Assembly: GCA_025506515.1 (NCBI GenBank)
Contig: CM046458.1
Coordinates: forward strand, 43,288,731-43,352,730
Source of the DNA: Flaveria trinervia
Taxonomy: Eukaryota > Streptophyta > Magnoliopsida > Asterales > Asteraceae
Direction of reading: 5' to 3'
Length of the DNA: 64,000 nt
Below are positions 45,191-56,240 of this stretch, piece after piece. How positions within the stretch are numbered: the stretch's first letter is position 1; the number at the start of each line of letters is the position of its first letter. The notes below the pieces were generated by a model. It was not told the DNA's origin and made no database searches. It saw only the letters and a list, made by a program, of their open reading frames with translations. The position numbers were made by a program, and so were the translations under genes.

Positions 45191-46378
45191 ATGGCACACC
45201 TTTGGAAGAAACTAAGAGCTAGCCGTTTAGCTAGCAAGAAACTTCTTTCAGATCAAAGTTTTCAAATGGAACTCACCATTCCGACGCATTTCCGCTGCCC
45301 GATATCGCTTGATCTGATGAAAGATCCGGTAACGTTGTCAACGGGTATCACGTATGATCGAGAAAGCATTCAAAAGTGGATACAAGATGGAAACCAAACG
45401 TGTCCCGTCACGAACCAAGTCCTCGTGAATTTTGATCAAATACCGAATCATATGATCCGGAGAATGATCCAAGATTGGTGTGTCGAGAATCGGGCTCATG
45501 GCATTGAACGAATACCCACTCCTCGAACACCAATTACATCTAATGATATTGTGGAAATTTGTTTAAAGATGACGGATTCGGCTTCAGAAGGGGATGGAAA
45601 GAGGTGTCTTGATTTGGTGGGAAAGATAAATGTATGGGCTAAAGAAAGTGAACATAACAAGAGTTTGATTAAAGATAATGGGCTCGGGTACGTGTTAGCA
45701 GCTACATTCGAGTCGTTTTCAAGTCATTCATATGAACAACATGGAGATCTTTATAAGGAGATTATGTTGATGTTAACATGGATGTCTCCTTTAGGGATTG
45801 AAGGGCGATCTAAGCTTGGATCAACACAATCTTTACGTTGCATGATAAGGTTATTATCATGTAATGATTTGTTACTCAAAAGAAGTTGTGTTCTAACCCT
45901 AAAAGAGCTTCTTGCAACTGATCAAACCTATGTAAACGCCTTAATCGACATCGATGGCCTTCCGGAAGCCTTGATCAACCTTCTAAGCATACCCGATAGC
46001 GCGAAAAAATCATCTTTTTTCATCATACATCGAATAATTACTACACAAATTGGCTACAAAAAGTTTGCATCAAGATTCTTGGAGATGGGTCTTGTCGGGT
46101 TGACCATAGAAGCTCTAGTGGAAGCCGATAAGGGGTTAAGCGAGATGGCATTAGCCGTTTTGGACCGTATGTCGGGTTCAAATGAAGGAAGGGAAAGAGT
46201 GCAAGATCATGCATTGACTGTGCCGTTGTTGGTCAAAAAGATACTACGAGTGTCTTCTTTGGCTACTGATTTATGTGTTTCAATGTTATGGAAGCTGAGC
46301 TTGAATGGTGATCAGAGTGTTTTGGTTGAAGCTCTTCATGTTGGGCTTTTCAGAAGCTGTTGCTCATGTTGCAGGTAG
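45191..46378 (+). CDS. Plant U-box E3 ubiquitin ligase, PUB20/21/CMPG1 type, with altered C-terminus
   Basis: This 395-residue single-exon frame is the only ordinary host gene in the window. The U-box (residues about 31-104) reads PTHFRCPISLDLMKDPVTL, TGITYDRESIQKWI, QTCPVTNQVL and IPNHMIRRMIQDWC. It binds the E2 enzyme without zinc. The motif GIERIPTPRTPIT follows, typical of the PUB20-24/CMPG1 group, then armadillo-like helical repeats to the end (SLRCMIRLLSC, LTLKELLATD, GLPEALINLLS, SEMALAVLDRMSG). Such proteins ubiquitinate targets and tune immune signalling; the target here is unknown. The start at 45191 gives the usual basic N-terminus. The last 14 residues (HVGLFRSCCSCCR) are out of frame: family-like sequence continues in a second frame from about 46350 and a third from about 46440, ending at 46496. 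Confidence 0.9.
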   Translation: MAHLWKKLRASRLASKKLLSDQSFQMELTIPTHFRCPISLDLMKDPVTLSTGITYDRESIQKWIQDGNQTCPVTNQVLVNFDQIPNHMIRRMIQDWCVENRAHGIERIPTPRTPITSNDIVEICLKMTDSASEGDGKRCLDLVGKINVWAKESEHNKSLIKDNGLGYVLAATFESFSSHSYEQHGDLYKEIMLMLTWMSPLGIEGRSKLGSTQSLRCMIRLLSCNDLLLKRSCVLTLKELLATDQTYVNALIDIDGLPEALINLLSIPDSAKKSSFFIIHRIITTQIGYKKFASRFLEMGLVGLTIEALVEADKGLSEMALAVLDRMSGSNEGRERVQDHALTVPLLVKKILRVSSLATDLCVSMLWKLSLNGDQSVLVEALHVGLFRSCCSCCR

Positions 46379-46496
46379 ACTGTGGTGAAGAGACAAAGGT
46401 GAAGGCTACTGATATGTTGAAGATGATGAATCATACAAGAATAAGTTGGATTGTTTTGATTCTGGACATTATAAGTATCTCAGGAAATCTTATTGA
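46351..46496 (+). pseudogene. Out-of-frame C-terminal tail of the U-box gene
   Basis: A +1 frame from 46351 reads QKLLLMLQVDCGEETKVKA and ATDMLKMMN, and a third frame from about 46443 reads KLDCFDSGHYKYLRKSY then TGA at 46494-46496. Both resemble the usual PUB20/21-type C-terminus. With them the protein would be about 434 residues, the normal family length. Either two small indels have damaged the gene or the assembly has two errors, one at the TTTT run 46347-46350. A polyadenylation-like AATAAA is at 46559-46564. Confidence 0.72.
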
Positions 46497-48399
46497 TTTT
46501 TGGTAGTTTTGTAACTACTTTATGTTATAGTTTTTAACTAGGGTTTTAGAAAGGAGTAAATAAATCATGTATTCATATAGACTGAAAATGCATATAGCAA
46601 AATTTTGTGAACTTGAGTTGAGATTGAAAGTACATCAGGCTTTTTAAAAGTATTCAAGTTGAATAATTATTTTACTAAAAGTCATTTAAAGATTTTTTTT
46701 CTAATCAACGTTACTTAGGTTTTATTAGATATTACAATTCTATGAAATATTACGAACGTTAAAAGGGTTTAAATAAGTGACATGTATATGAATTTTGATT
46801 ACTATTTATTTAGTGATTATGCTTATAGTTTAATTAAAATTAAACAGGTTATTATTTAGTGGATTGGTTCATTCTTTGTTACTTTCTACTTTTAACTATA
46901 AAAAATAATTAAGATTAAGATACATATATATATATCTAGTTTTTAAGTCATACTTAATTTTAACTGATTGTAACATTTACAAAAAAAACTCATAATACTG
47001 GAATACATTAAAAGTTAAGTTATTATATAAAGGTACTTTAATAGATTTCAATTTAGTGGAAGATTTTATAAAATTAGTTAACATTGTTATTTTTTTAATT
47101 TTTCCTTACGACACTATTTTAATTTATGCAATAATTGTTTATTCTAAATACTGTTTTGTTTGTTTCATTTGAATAGTTGCAGTTGAGATATAATAATATT
47201 TTGGTAGTTGAAGTGTCAGTTCTAAGCAGATTAATTATCAATGAAATTGTTATTTTTGTTTTACGATATATTCGAGCATTAATAAGTAGACTAATGTTTT
47301 GAAAAGTAGAAGAAATATGTAAAATAAGGGAGTCGTGAGGTCATGATCATTGGACTATTCTTCAATTGATTAATTTTACTTAATATTAACGGATCCATTC
47401 GTAATGACACATGTGTAGACAGAAGGATCAAACTATTTCTTTCGGTGTAGACGGTTGATATGGTAATATTATTTTTGTTTTAATATGTAAATGAAAAATA
47501 AAATATAATTGCCATTAATTTTTAGATGTACATAATGATCACTGGTTACGATAAAAATTGATATATTTTTTAGATTTGTATGGAGTGACTACAACATCGT
47601 ATATTCTTTTCATATGAATGCCATCCATATACTTACTATGATTCATGGTTCATTCATCATAATGTTCGGCGGGTTATTGTGTAATATAAACACATTCTTA
47701 TGGTTTCTTGCACATATACATTATTAGTGATGCTCGGGCAAGAAGAAACTAATGAATTGGGTATCCAAGAAAGGATGTGGGCCCATAATGGGGATTATAT
47801 TTTTTAGAGATTAAAAAAATGTAATGAGTATATTATTAAACAAATCTTTAGAGTGAAAAAAGTTAACTTAAATAATGCTTGTCTTAGGTTCCAACCATTT
47901 ATGAAAGATGAACATAGGTTGGGAGGGGCCTATCCACTTGACCTCTATTAGAGATTCTTGTATCGATATCTACGTAAATGCATTGTCGATACCATCACAA
48001 AGCGTGACCAGAGCACAAAGCATGTCTCACTACTCCATGTTTTCTTTTATGAGCCTTGCGTACGCCCGAAGCTAACCTTGCTAGTTGTATGAGTGTCCAT
48101 TTCCTTAGTGTTACTTGGGGCCGGGCAACATTCTTACCTATTTTATTTATTTATTATTTAATTATTTTTTGTTTCAAATAATTTTATTTTACAGATGGAT
48201 AGTGTGAATCCAAGGATTGCAGACAGAATTATCAATGTTGGTCGAAGACAAGTCAACGTTTGCAGAATCACCGTTGGCTTGGTTTTAATTGTTTTGTATT
48301 AATTTCAATATCAATGAAGATTTAAGAACAACTAACAGAAACACATTAATGAATAATATGTATGACTGGATAAGATTTGAGAATGATAATCTCAGTTGA
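46497..48399. other. Intergenic DNA
   Basis: This is AT-rich sequence with no gene I can support. There is a short (AT)n run near 46922-46936. The segment 47880-48140 has higher GC and looks like old repeat sequence. The stretch 48190-48399 adjoins the C1 LTR and may be flank. Confidence 0.6.
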
Positions 48400-49040
48400 T
48401 GTGAATCAATAAGGACCGAATATAGTGATTGAGTCAAAGATTGAGAGGCGGAATCAGACAATCAATGAACATTGAATACACATGATACTCATAAATATGT
48501 TTGTATATATTGAATACTTTGATTGATTGATTACAAGGACATTCAATGCAAACAGAACATTCTAGGAACTAAGAATCAAATCAAATACAGACAAAAGTTA
48601 CCCCATGTATGAGGTATACTATTCTATTTATAGCAGACACGTTGCCATTACAAAAGACTAAACTACCCTTACTAAAGCTAGTCTAAGTCTTCATCAGCAT
48701 TGGCTGTTGATCATCCGCATTGACAAATGCGGATGAGTTGACTTCATCAGCATTTCTTCAACCGCATTAAAGTTTGGTCATCTGCATTAGTAAATGCGGA
48801 TAAACAAAACACTTGTCCGCATTTCTTTGGTAATCCGCATTGGTCATGCGGATGAACAAATGTATATCCGCATTTTTAACTTGTCATCCGCATTGAAAAA
48901 TGCGATGACCAACACTTGTATTTTTCTTCTTATTCAGCAGATACTTGTCTTGATCCGCATTTGTTCTTGGACATGAGGGATTCCAGCAGAGCAACCATCC
49001 ACCACTTGAATTGGCATGTATGATCCTTTCAGGGTCCAAC
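48400..49040 (-). repeat. C1 3' LTR, about 641 bp
   Basis: The right edge GGGTCCAACA next to the polypurine tract is clear (TGTTGGACCC in element orientation). The left edge is set at TGTGAATC because GCGGAAT lies about 45 bases inside, as in family A; TGATGTG at 48397 is an alternative. A TATA-like CTATAAATAG is on the minus strand at about 48625-48634. Confidence 0.75.
48710..48970. repeat. ATCCGCATT/AATGCGGAT inverted-repeat array in the C1 LTR
   Basis: At least nine copies of ATCCGCATT or its complement AATGCGGAT occur in 260 bases, often paired head-to-head, for example CATCCGCATT GACA AATGCGGATG at about 48713-48736. Each pair can form a hairpin, and every motif contains CpG. Confidence 0.88.
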
Positions 49041-49052
49041 AATACTCCCCCT
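49041..49052 (-). promoter_or_regulatory. C1 polypurine tract
   Basis: TTAGGGGGAGTAT on the minus strand abuts the LTR start TGTTGGACC, equivalent to the tracts of A1 and B1. Confidence 0.85.
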
Positions 49053-49075
49053 AAGAATTATACAGCCTATGTACT

Positions 49076-50524
49076 TCAAGGATCAGAGGGTGGATTGGGT
49101 TGTGAAGATTCTGCTGGTTCTAGTGCTGTTGATGAAGGATCAGTGAATGAAGGGTCCAAGATTGCTTTGATCATGTTTGAGAACTCTTTAGCATCAGTCA
49201 ATCTTTCCCTGTTGAGCACATGTATCTTCATTTGACTCATATCATGAATGGCATTGATTGCATCTTCCTTAGTGAGATGGGCTCCCAAATTGATACAGTA
49301 GACAATCCATTTCTATGAATAAGGAGAGCACCATCCACATCAACTTCTAGTTTAACAATGTTGCCAAACTGCAATGGAGTCCTTTTCTTTTTCCTTATCT
49401 CCTTCTTTTTGTTGATTCTGTCATAAGCCAACTTCAGAAGTTTGATGCATTTGAGGAAGAAGTACATGTCAGTTTCCCAAGTCTGTTTCTTATTTCTCTA
49501 AAGTGCCTTGTATAGATGTAGTGGATATATGATTCATCTAGCAATCTTACCTCATATCCACTAAACAATCTTATTTCAGATCCCTCTTTTCCTCCCCATT
49601 TTCTTTCAATCACTAATTCATAATATTTCTCATCATAATACACATTGGATTAGGCAGTGAGGAATGTGTACCAGCATACTTTTTCTTTTTAGTGATTCTG
49701 TGGGTTTGACTTTAAGTTCAGGAAAGATCACCTCTTCTGCTGATTTCTTTTCCTTCTTGTCAAGAGGGTTTACAAAGATCTGTCTTTTCTCATGCAAATG
49801 GTTTTCAGTGAATTGAAGTTGTTGGTTCTTTTGAACATTCTCAAAATATCTTCAAACTCATAACCTCTGAACATAGATGTATGATTAATCAATTCTAATT
49901 GAGCTACTTCTTTTAAGTCATGGATCTCCAGGGCACTTACTAGGGCTGAGTATTCAGTGAAAAATTAAACAAGCCCTGATCCTTTTCACCATAAACATGT
50001 TCCATGAACTATCATACTTCCAGGCGATTATTTTCTGATCAACTTTGCCTTTTGGAGTGGAGACACCTCTTATTAGCTCTGATGTGGTTAACCCTTCTTG
50101 TAAAGTAACTTGAGATGGTTCAGCAAACCATCAGGGTATTTATGCAGAATAGGTGCGAGATAGTCTTGATTTTTTGAGTGAGTTGCATGTCTTGAGCAGA
50201 TACTCTTATTCTGGGCTCTTGACTGACAACTCCTCCTCCATCTTTTTCATTCTTCCTTCTTCTCATTGATTACTCTAAGTATAGCAGCCCTGAGAGAGTT
50301 TGTCTTCATATTAGCAAGTTTTCTCCTTGTAAATCTTGGAAGACAATATTCTTTCATCTCCTTATCAGACATGCTATATGGATCATGAAGGGTAGTCTGT
50401 GAAGTTTCAGCAGGTTGGATTTCGGACAACTTGTCTTTGAAGGTTTGGGGGACAAGGATTTCTCATACTCTATTTCACATAAGGTCAAGCAGCTTGTTTA
50501 CTTTTCTTCTTCTGCTATCATACC
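49076..50524 (-). pseudogene. C1 second ORF, C-terminal part
   Basis: Pieces include YSMSDKEMKEYCLPRFTRRKLA (50247-50429), YYELVIERKWGGKEGSEIRLF (49434-49643), LLKLAYDRINKKKEIRKKKR, and ending HLTKEDAINAIHDMSQM at 49076-49288. It is charged, with no membrane helix. It corresponds in position to the ORF2 C-terminal domains of A1 and B1, but the sequence is more diverged. Shifts separate the pieces. Confidence 0.7.
50506..50524. repeat. 19-bp duplicated flank, left copy (A2)
   Basis: CTTCTTCTGCTATCATACC ends at the A2 LTR edge, and the same 19 bases occur at 61705-61723. This is far longer than the 5-bp target duplication expected for copia integration. Confidence 0.9.
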
Positions 50525-51414
50525 TGTTGGACCAAAGAACCAATGAGCCAAGATCAGAAACCTCTAAGTCCCACACGGTATCACAACAACTGCTGAAAGC
50601 CTCATCAGTATTTTGACAAGTGCTGAAGACTTCAACAGCTGAAGATCAAGTGCTGAAGACCTTAACTGCTGAAGAACCAAAGTGCTGAAGTACAACAGCT
50701 GAAGAACACAAGTGCTGAAGCTGAAAGACCAAAGTACTGAAGAACAACAGCTGAAGAGTTCACAAGTGCTGAAGATCAACAACTGATGTACAAAGTCTGA
50801 AGACAAGACTGAAGACATCAGCTGATGATATCTACTGAAGTCATCAGCTGATGAAACGCCTGAAGGTCAAAGTCTGAAGATCAAGTACTGAAGCCTCAGT
50901 AGTTTGTCACAACTGCTGAAGAGTACTTCTTCAGTAGTTGTGATATCAGTAGTTTTATTTTCTTTGTTTCAGTAGTTTTGTAAAACGACTGAAGAGCTTG
51001 TTCTTCAGTCGTTGTAGTTTCAGTAGTTTTATATTTTGTACTTAACTTGCTGATATGTTCTCAGTAGTTGTGAACATTTCAGTAGTTTGTTAAGATTTAG
51101 TTATTTCTGTATTGGATCTGCCAGTTGTCACTTTCCGTGATAACAGCAGTGACTGTTGCACTCTATATAAGGAGTGACAACCCATTGTAATCATGAGCGA
51201 TATGAGCAATTGAATGGAATGATTGATTGATCGATTAGAAATATTCTACATCTATATACATTCCTAGAAATCAGAAATTCATATTCTCTCCCTATAACCG
51301 TATGCGATCTTAACGCTTACAAGTATCGATTGCTTGCTACAATTTGTCTAATTCGTGTTTGTATTCCGCTGCTTATATTCTGATACATCAAACTTGTGAT
51401 CACTGATCCTGTCA
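50525..51414 (+). repeat. A2 5' LTR, 890 bp
   Basis: It starts TGTTGGACC and ends GATCCTGTCA. In place of the A1 13-bp minisatellite it has a looser array of GCTGAAG, ACTGAAG and CTTCAG motifs (50590-51090). A TATA box CTATATAAGG lies at about 51163-51172. Confidence 0.92.
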
Positions 51415-51416
51415 AA

Positions 51417-51428
51417 TGGTATCAGAGC
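51417..51428 (+). promoter_or_regulatory. A2 primer-binding site
   Basis: TGGTATCAGAGC lies two bases after the LTR and matches initiator tRNA-Met. A 220-base leader follows. Confidence 0.95.
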
Positions 51429-51648
51429 GGGTTAATCATTGATCGATCTAATAATTGATCATTGAAACTGCTATTCAAGATCCAAGTTTGATTGAATTAG
51501 CTTTTGTTTTGCAAGAAACGGTTATAGAGATTGAATTTTCTGTATTTCTGCTCATTCATCCTGAGATCTTATTCTTGGTTCTCATTGAGTTTGTTGTGGT
51601 TTGTCTAAAACTTCTTTTAAACTTGAACTCAACTATTTTGAACTGAAA

Positions 51649-52671
51649 ATGACCACTCCCTCCAATGATCCTCACAATACTGGTTCCTCAACCAAGCCTC
51701 CTATGCTGGTTAGGAATGAGTATAACATATGGCAAAGACGTATGCTCCATCACCTGTCTGTTAACAGCGCAGGGTTTGGACATCTGTGGTACATGGTCCA
51801 CACAAGCCTATGGTGAATAACCCGGAAACCATCAATGGTTCCGAAGAGAGGGAGCAATACTCAGATGAGGATAAAAAGTTGCTTGAGATTGATGCAAAAG
51901 CCCATGGAATTCTGGCCATGGCTTTGCCCAATGAAATCTATTCTGGGCTAATGCATCATGAAACTGCCCATGACCTCTGGATGCTTTGAAAGAACAATTT
52001 GGAGGAACTGATGAGGTCTTGGCAAATAATAGAGAAATTCTTGCCAACAATATGAGACATTCTCTCATAGAAAGGTGAGACACTGACTCAACAATATGAG
52101 CGGTTTTCTTGTTTGATCTCTGAACTAAAAATGGTCAAACTTGAATACACCAATATTCAGATGAATAACAGATTTCTCAGATCACTGCCTGAGAGATGGG
52201 ACACATATACTATTGTCCTACGCTCCAGTGCAAGTTTGGACAAACTATCTCTCACCCAACTCCATGGGAAATTGCTCACTTTTGAGAGAGAGATAGAACA
52301 GAAGAGAAAGCTGTCTTCATCTGGAAAGCTCACTGAAGACTTTATTCAGGCAACACTGCCTTGGTGGGTCATGAGTCAGAATATGCTGCATCTGAATGCC
52401 AGTATGATGAGCATATTAATTTCTCTTCGAGCACTTCTAATTCTGCATTTGTAAGTGTTGATGGTCAGTTCACTGGATGTAATAATGACAATTTATGTTT
52501 CATTATGGATGATCTCAAGGGGATTGCTGATGATGACTTAGAAGAGATGGATATTTTGAGCCAAATGGCCTTGATAATATCAGATCTCAGAAGTTCTACA
52601 AAAGAACTGGAAGAAAATTCCCAGGACTCTCTGGCAAAACCAAAGTTGGTTTTGACAAGAGCAAGTTGAGA
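51649..52671 (+). pseudogene. A2 Gag core
   Basis: The start at 51649 reads MTTPSNDPHNTGSSTKPPML. Gag motifs are YNIWQRRMLHHLS, EIDAKAHGILAMALPNEIY, GLMHHETAHDLW, FLRSLPERWDTYTIVL and LHGKLLTFEREIEQK. An acidic segment (52361-52560) precedes the zinc knuckle. Frameshifts occur near 51790, 51985, 52050 and 52350. Confidence 0.9.
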
Positions 52672-52712
52672 TGTCACAAATGCCAACGGCTGGACACTTT
52701 GCAAGAGAGTGT
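52672..52712 (+). pseudogene. A2 Gag zinc knuckle 1, split by one missing base
   Basis: The CHKCQRL part and the HFAREC part of the CCHC knuckle lie in different frames because one G is missing (CGGCTGGACAC where A1 has the equivalent of CTTGGACAT). The motif spans 41 bases, where 42 are needed. Confidence 0.88.
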
Positions 52713-54479
52713 AGATCAACTGGTTCAAACTCTACTGCACCCTTTGTGACTTTTCCTGGCAACAGTCAACAAAACAGAGGGCAACATCCTGTCACATCTA
52801 GTCATCATCCTCAACAACAATCTCCGGCATATTTTGTTCCTCAGGGTCAAATGCCTTATCAGTACCCTTGTTATTACATGCCACAGTCAAGTCAAGTTCA
52901 AGTTCCTATGACACCACAACCTCATGCATTACCAGAACCTCAGCCTTCCCTATCTCATCAACAACTTCATCTCAACAACACAGCTTCTTCACCCCAGGAG
53001 TTGTTGACTGGAGCAGTTTACCAGATGACTTGTCTGGTCATGATCAACTGTTCTCAGGTGCTGGTCAACATGGTGGTGACAGTCCCTTTGGGAATCTAGC
53101 TCTTATGGCTTTGGAGTCTGCTGATACTTCATCTTCCAATGCCTCTACACCTCAGGTATCACAGGTATCCTCTGAGGCAAAAGCCAAATTATGTTCTGAA
53201 CAATGCATAGCAGCATTTGCTTCCATTAGAGAAGCAAATGTAGCTTAATTAATAAGAACATTGAGCTAGAACAAGTAATTTCCAAAAACAAAGCTGAGTT
53301 TGAGTTTGTGCTCAAAGATAAAAATGATGAGGTTTATAAACTGAATTGCAAAATAATTGATGATAAGGCTAGAGAAGATGTACTTCTAGAGAAGTACAAA
53401 GATCTCAAAGAAACCCTTGCAGTTACCCAGGTCGAGTGTGATAGATGGGTACAATCATGCAAAGGTTTTGAAATGCTTCTTAGTAAGCAATCTGCTTCAA
53501 ATGTGAAGTTTGGAATTGGTTACAATCACACTGCTCCACCTACAGATTTTACCCCAGAGCAGAGGTAGAATCTGATGGTGAGAGTGATAACCAATCCATC
53601 AAGTCATGTGATCTACCTTCTGATACAGCACAATCAGAAGTAGCAGTCAGTATCAAGTCCTCTTTGAACCTATCAGCTGATGTTGATGGTCCAAATGCTG
53701 ACATTCACATGATCAATAAGTTGATCAACTCAGGAGTCAATCCTGAAGGTCCTGAAAGGACTGAGAGCAGGATTCAACTCCTGAAGTTCAAACTTCAACT
53801 GCTGTCAGTACTGAAGAGAAGAAAACTGGCAGTAGAAAGAGTTTGAAGACTACTAAAGATGCTGTCAAGAAAGCAACCAATGCTTCCAAAGCATTGAAGA
53901 ACAAGTCTTCTGTTGCTTCACCATCTTTAGTTGATGATCAACCTAAGATGAAGAAGAAACCATGTGAAGTATGTGGTTTGTTCAATCATCTTACAGATGA
54001 TTGTTTGTACAAAAGAGGTTCCAAACTCAAACAAAAGGAAGAAATTAATGAGAAAATGGTAAAAATGAAAACTGAGTTTGAGACCACATTTGTATCAGCA
54101 ACATCAAATCCTGTAACCCTTAAGTCCTTAAAGCAATCCAAAAAGGAAGGAGTTAAACAGGTGACAGCTGAGGGTGCTCAAAAGAAGAAGGTGCAACATA
54201 GGAACTTATCTAACTCCACTAGCAATGTGTCTGATGAGCTGAAAGCTTTATCACAAAATCAGACACAGCTGGTGATGATGGTACACATCTGTTGGGTAGA
54301 GTTAACCAACTAGATTCTCCTATGTTGAAACCACAGAAAAGGAGGTCTAAGCCAAAGGACTCCTCTTCTGCACCATCTTCTTCCTCTCAGGCTGTTGTTA
54401 CAATAAACATGCTAGTTTACCATCTATTGATGAGACCAGGCCCAAAACCAAAAAGGTTTGGGTCTCTAAAACTAACTGA
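52713..54479 (+). pseudogene. A2 Gag C-terminal linker with second zinc knuckle
   Basis: A Gln/Pro/His-rich segment (52740-53000) is followed by a heptad-rich segment (KDKNDEVYKLNCKIIDDK at 53308-53400). The intact second knuckle, CEVCGLFNHLTDDC, is at 53963-54004. Lys-rich sequence leads to the protease. Confidence 0.8.
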
Positions 54480-55130
54480 TTGTTTATTATTGCAGGGTTC
54501 TTCAACATGCCAAATAGCATCTGGTATGTAGACAGTGGGGGATCCATGCACATGACTGGGAACATCTCTCTTCTTCATGACTACTCTCAAGGAAAGAAGG
54601 GATTTGTCTCTTTTGGCAATGATGCTAGGGTTTACATCATCGGTAAGGGCTTTGTCTCCAATGGAGAAATCAAATTTGATGATGTTAATCATGTGGAAAA
54701 TCTCAAGTACAACCTCTTGAGTGTCAGTCAAATGTGTGATAAAGGCCATGTTGCCCTTTTCACAAGTCAAAACTGTAGGATTCTGTCATCCAAAGTTTTG
54801 CCCTTGATTGACAAGGTGTTGGATGATCACACTCTCCTGAAAGCCAACAGGACAGGAAGAGTGTATGCCTTAGATCTCTCTAAGAAGATAGATCTCAAAG
54901 GCATCCTTGCCTATTTTCCAAAGCCTCTTTCAAGAATCTAACTACTGCACAGGAGGCTTGGTCATGTTAATCTCAAAAACATGAATCAGCTTAGCCACAA
55001 TAGTTTAGTCAGAGGCTTACCAATAAAGGAGTTCCACTGTGATGAAACTTGCACTGCTTGTTTAAAAGGAAAACAGCACAGGTCTCATTTCCTCCTATTG
55101 AAGTGTCCAAGTCCACTGCCTGCTTGCAAT
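54480..55130 (+). pseudogene. A2 protease and GAG-pre-integrase
   Basis: The protease site is intact as WYVDSGGSMHMTGNISLL (DSG at 54531-54539). GAG-pre-integrase motifs are NLLSVSQMCDKGHVALFTSQ, TGRVYALDLSKKIDLKG and LHRRLGHVNLKNMNQL. One frameshift lies near 54930 and a stop at 54939-54941. Confidence 0.92.
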
Positions 55131-56240
55131 TACTGCATATGGATCTATTTGGTCCTGTGAGAGTAATGAGCATGGCAAAGAAAAATACTGTCTGGTAATT
55201 GTGGATGATTACTCCAGATTTGTATGGACTTTCTTTCTACATTCAAAGGATGAGGCTGCTCAGAAGATTATCCACTTTGTGCTGTACATTGAGAAGCAGT
55301 ATTCCCTTCCAGTCAAGTGTATTAGGAGTGATAATGGAACTGAGTTCAGAAATCATACACTTGATGACTTCTATCTCTCAAAGGGAATCAAAAGGCAGTT
55401 CAGCATTCCAAGGACTCCGGAACAAAATGGAGTAGTGGAGAGAAAGAACAGGACCCTCATTGAAGCTGCAAGGTCCATGCTGGCTGACTCAGGTTTGCCA
55501 TTGACCTTTTGGGCCGAAGCTGTCAACACAGCTTGTTATGTGCAAAATAGAGTTTTAGTAAATCAGAGGTTGATGAAGACTCCATATGAAGTTCTCCATC
55601 ATTTGGCTCCACTGATTTCATTTTTCAAAGCATTTGGGTGTCCCTGTTTTATTCTCAACACAAAGGATCAACTCCACAAATTTGATCCTAAGGTGGATGC
55701 AGGATACTTTGTTGGTTATTCATCTACTTGCAAAGCATACAGAGTCTTCAACTGCAGAACAAAGATGGTTGAAGAAACTCTACATGTTAAGTTTAATGAA
55801 TCTCCAAAGGACAAGATTCCACAAAGTCCTGTGGAGTATTTGATTTGGACATACTGCAATATGTTCCCTATCAAACTCCTGCTGTTGCTCCTGTCAACAG
55901 TTCACCACCTGGTGGTACTGCTGATGATGATGATGATTGCAGTACTCACCTCTTCAGGTTTAGTGATCAGCTGCCTGATTCAACTAGACCTGATGTTCCT
56001 GTCGCCAGTAGCACCATCCACAACAAATGCTGATGAGATTTCTTCGAATTCAACTTCCTTTGAATTACCATCCACTGATTGGTTTCAAGGAAATGATTCA
56101 CCATCACCATCTGTTGCTGCTGAACCGGCTACAAACACTTGCACAGATCTCATTGTGTATCAAGATCTGAAGAATCACCCCATGTCTCAAATCATTGGTG
56201 ATATCACTGCTGGAGTATCAACAAGAAGTCAATTGTCAAA
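55131..56240 (+). pseudogene. A2 integrase and linker
   Basis: The integrase core is nearly complete. The first aspartate is in MDLFGPVR (about 55140), the second in RSDNGTEFRNHTLDDF (about 55325), and the catalytic glutamate in GVVERKNRTLIEAA (about 55440). TFWAEAVNTACYVQNRVLVN, FGCPCFILNTKDQLHKFDPK and GYFVGYSSTCKAYRVFN follow. This is the best-preserved integrase in the window. A shift at about 55195 separates the first aspartate from the rest. Confidence 0.92.

Noticed and set aside
46497..48399. Possible gene downstream of the U-box gene
   Set aside because: No frame above about 60 codons with plausible composition; AT-rich throughout.
48710..48970. CRISPR-like array
   Set aside because: The repeats are short inverted motifs with irregular spacing in a plant LTR.
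48794..48976. 60-residue plus-strand frame
   Set aside because: It lies inside the C1 LTR hairpin array, with no similarity to a protein family.
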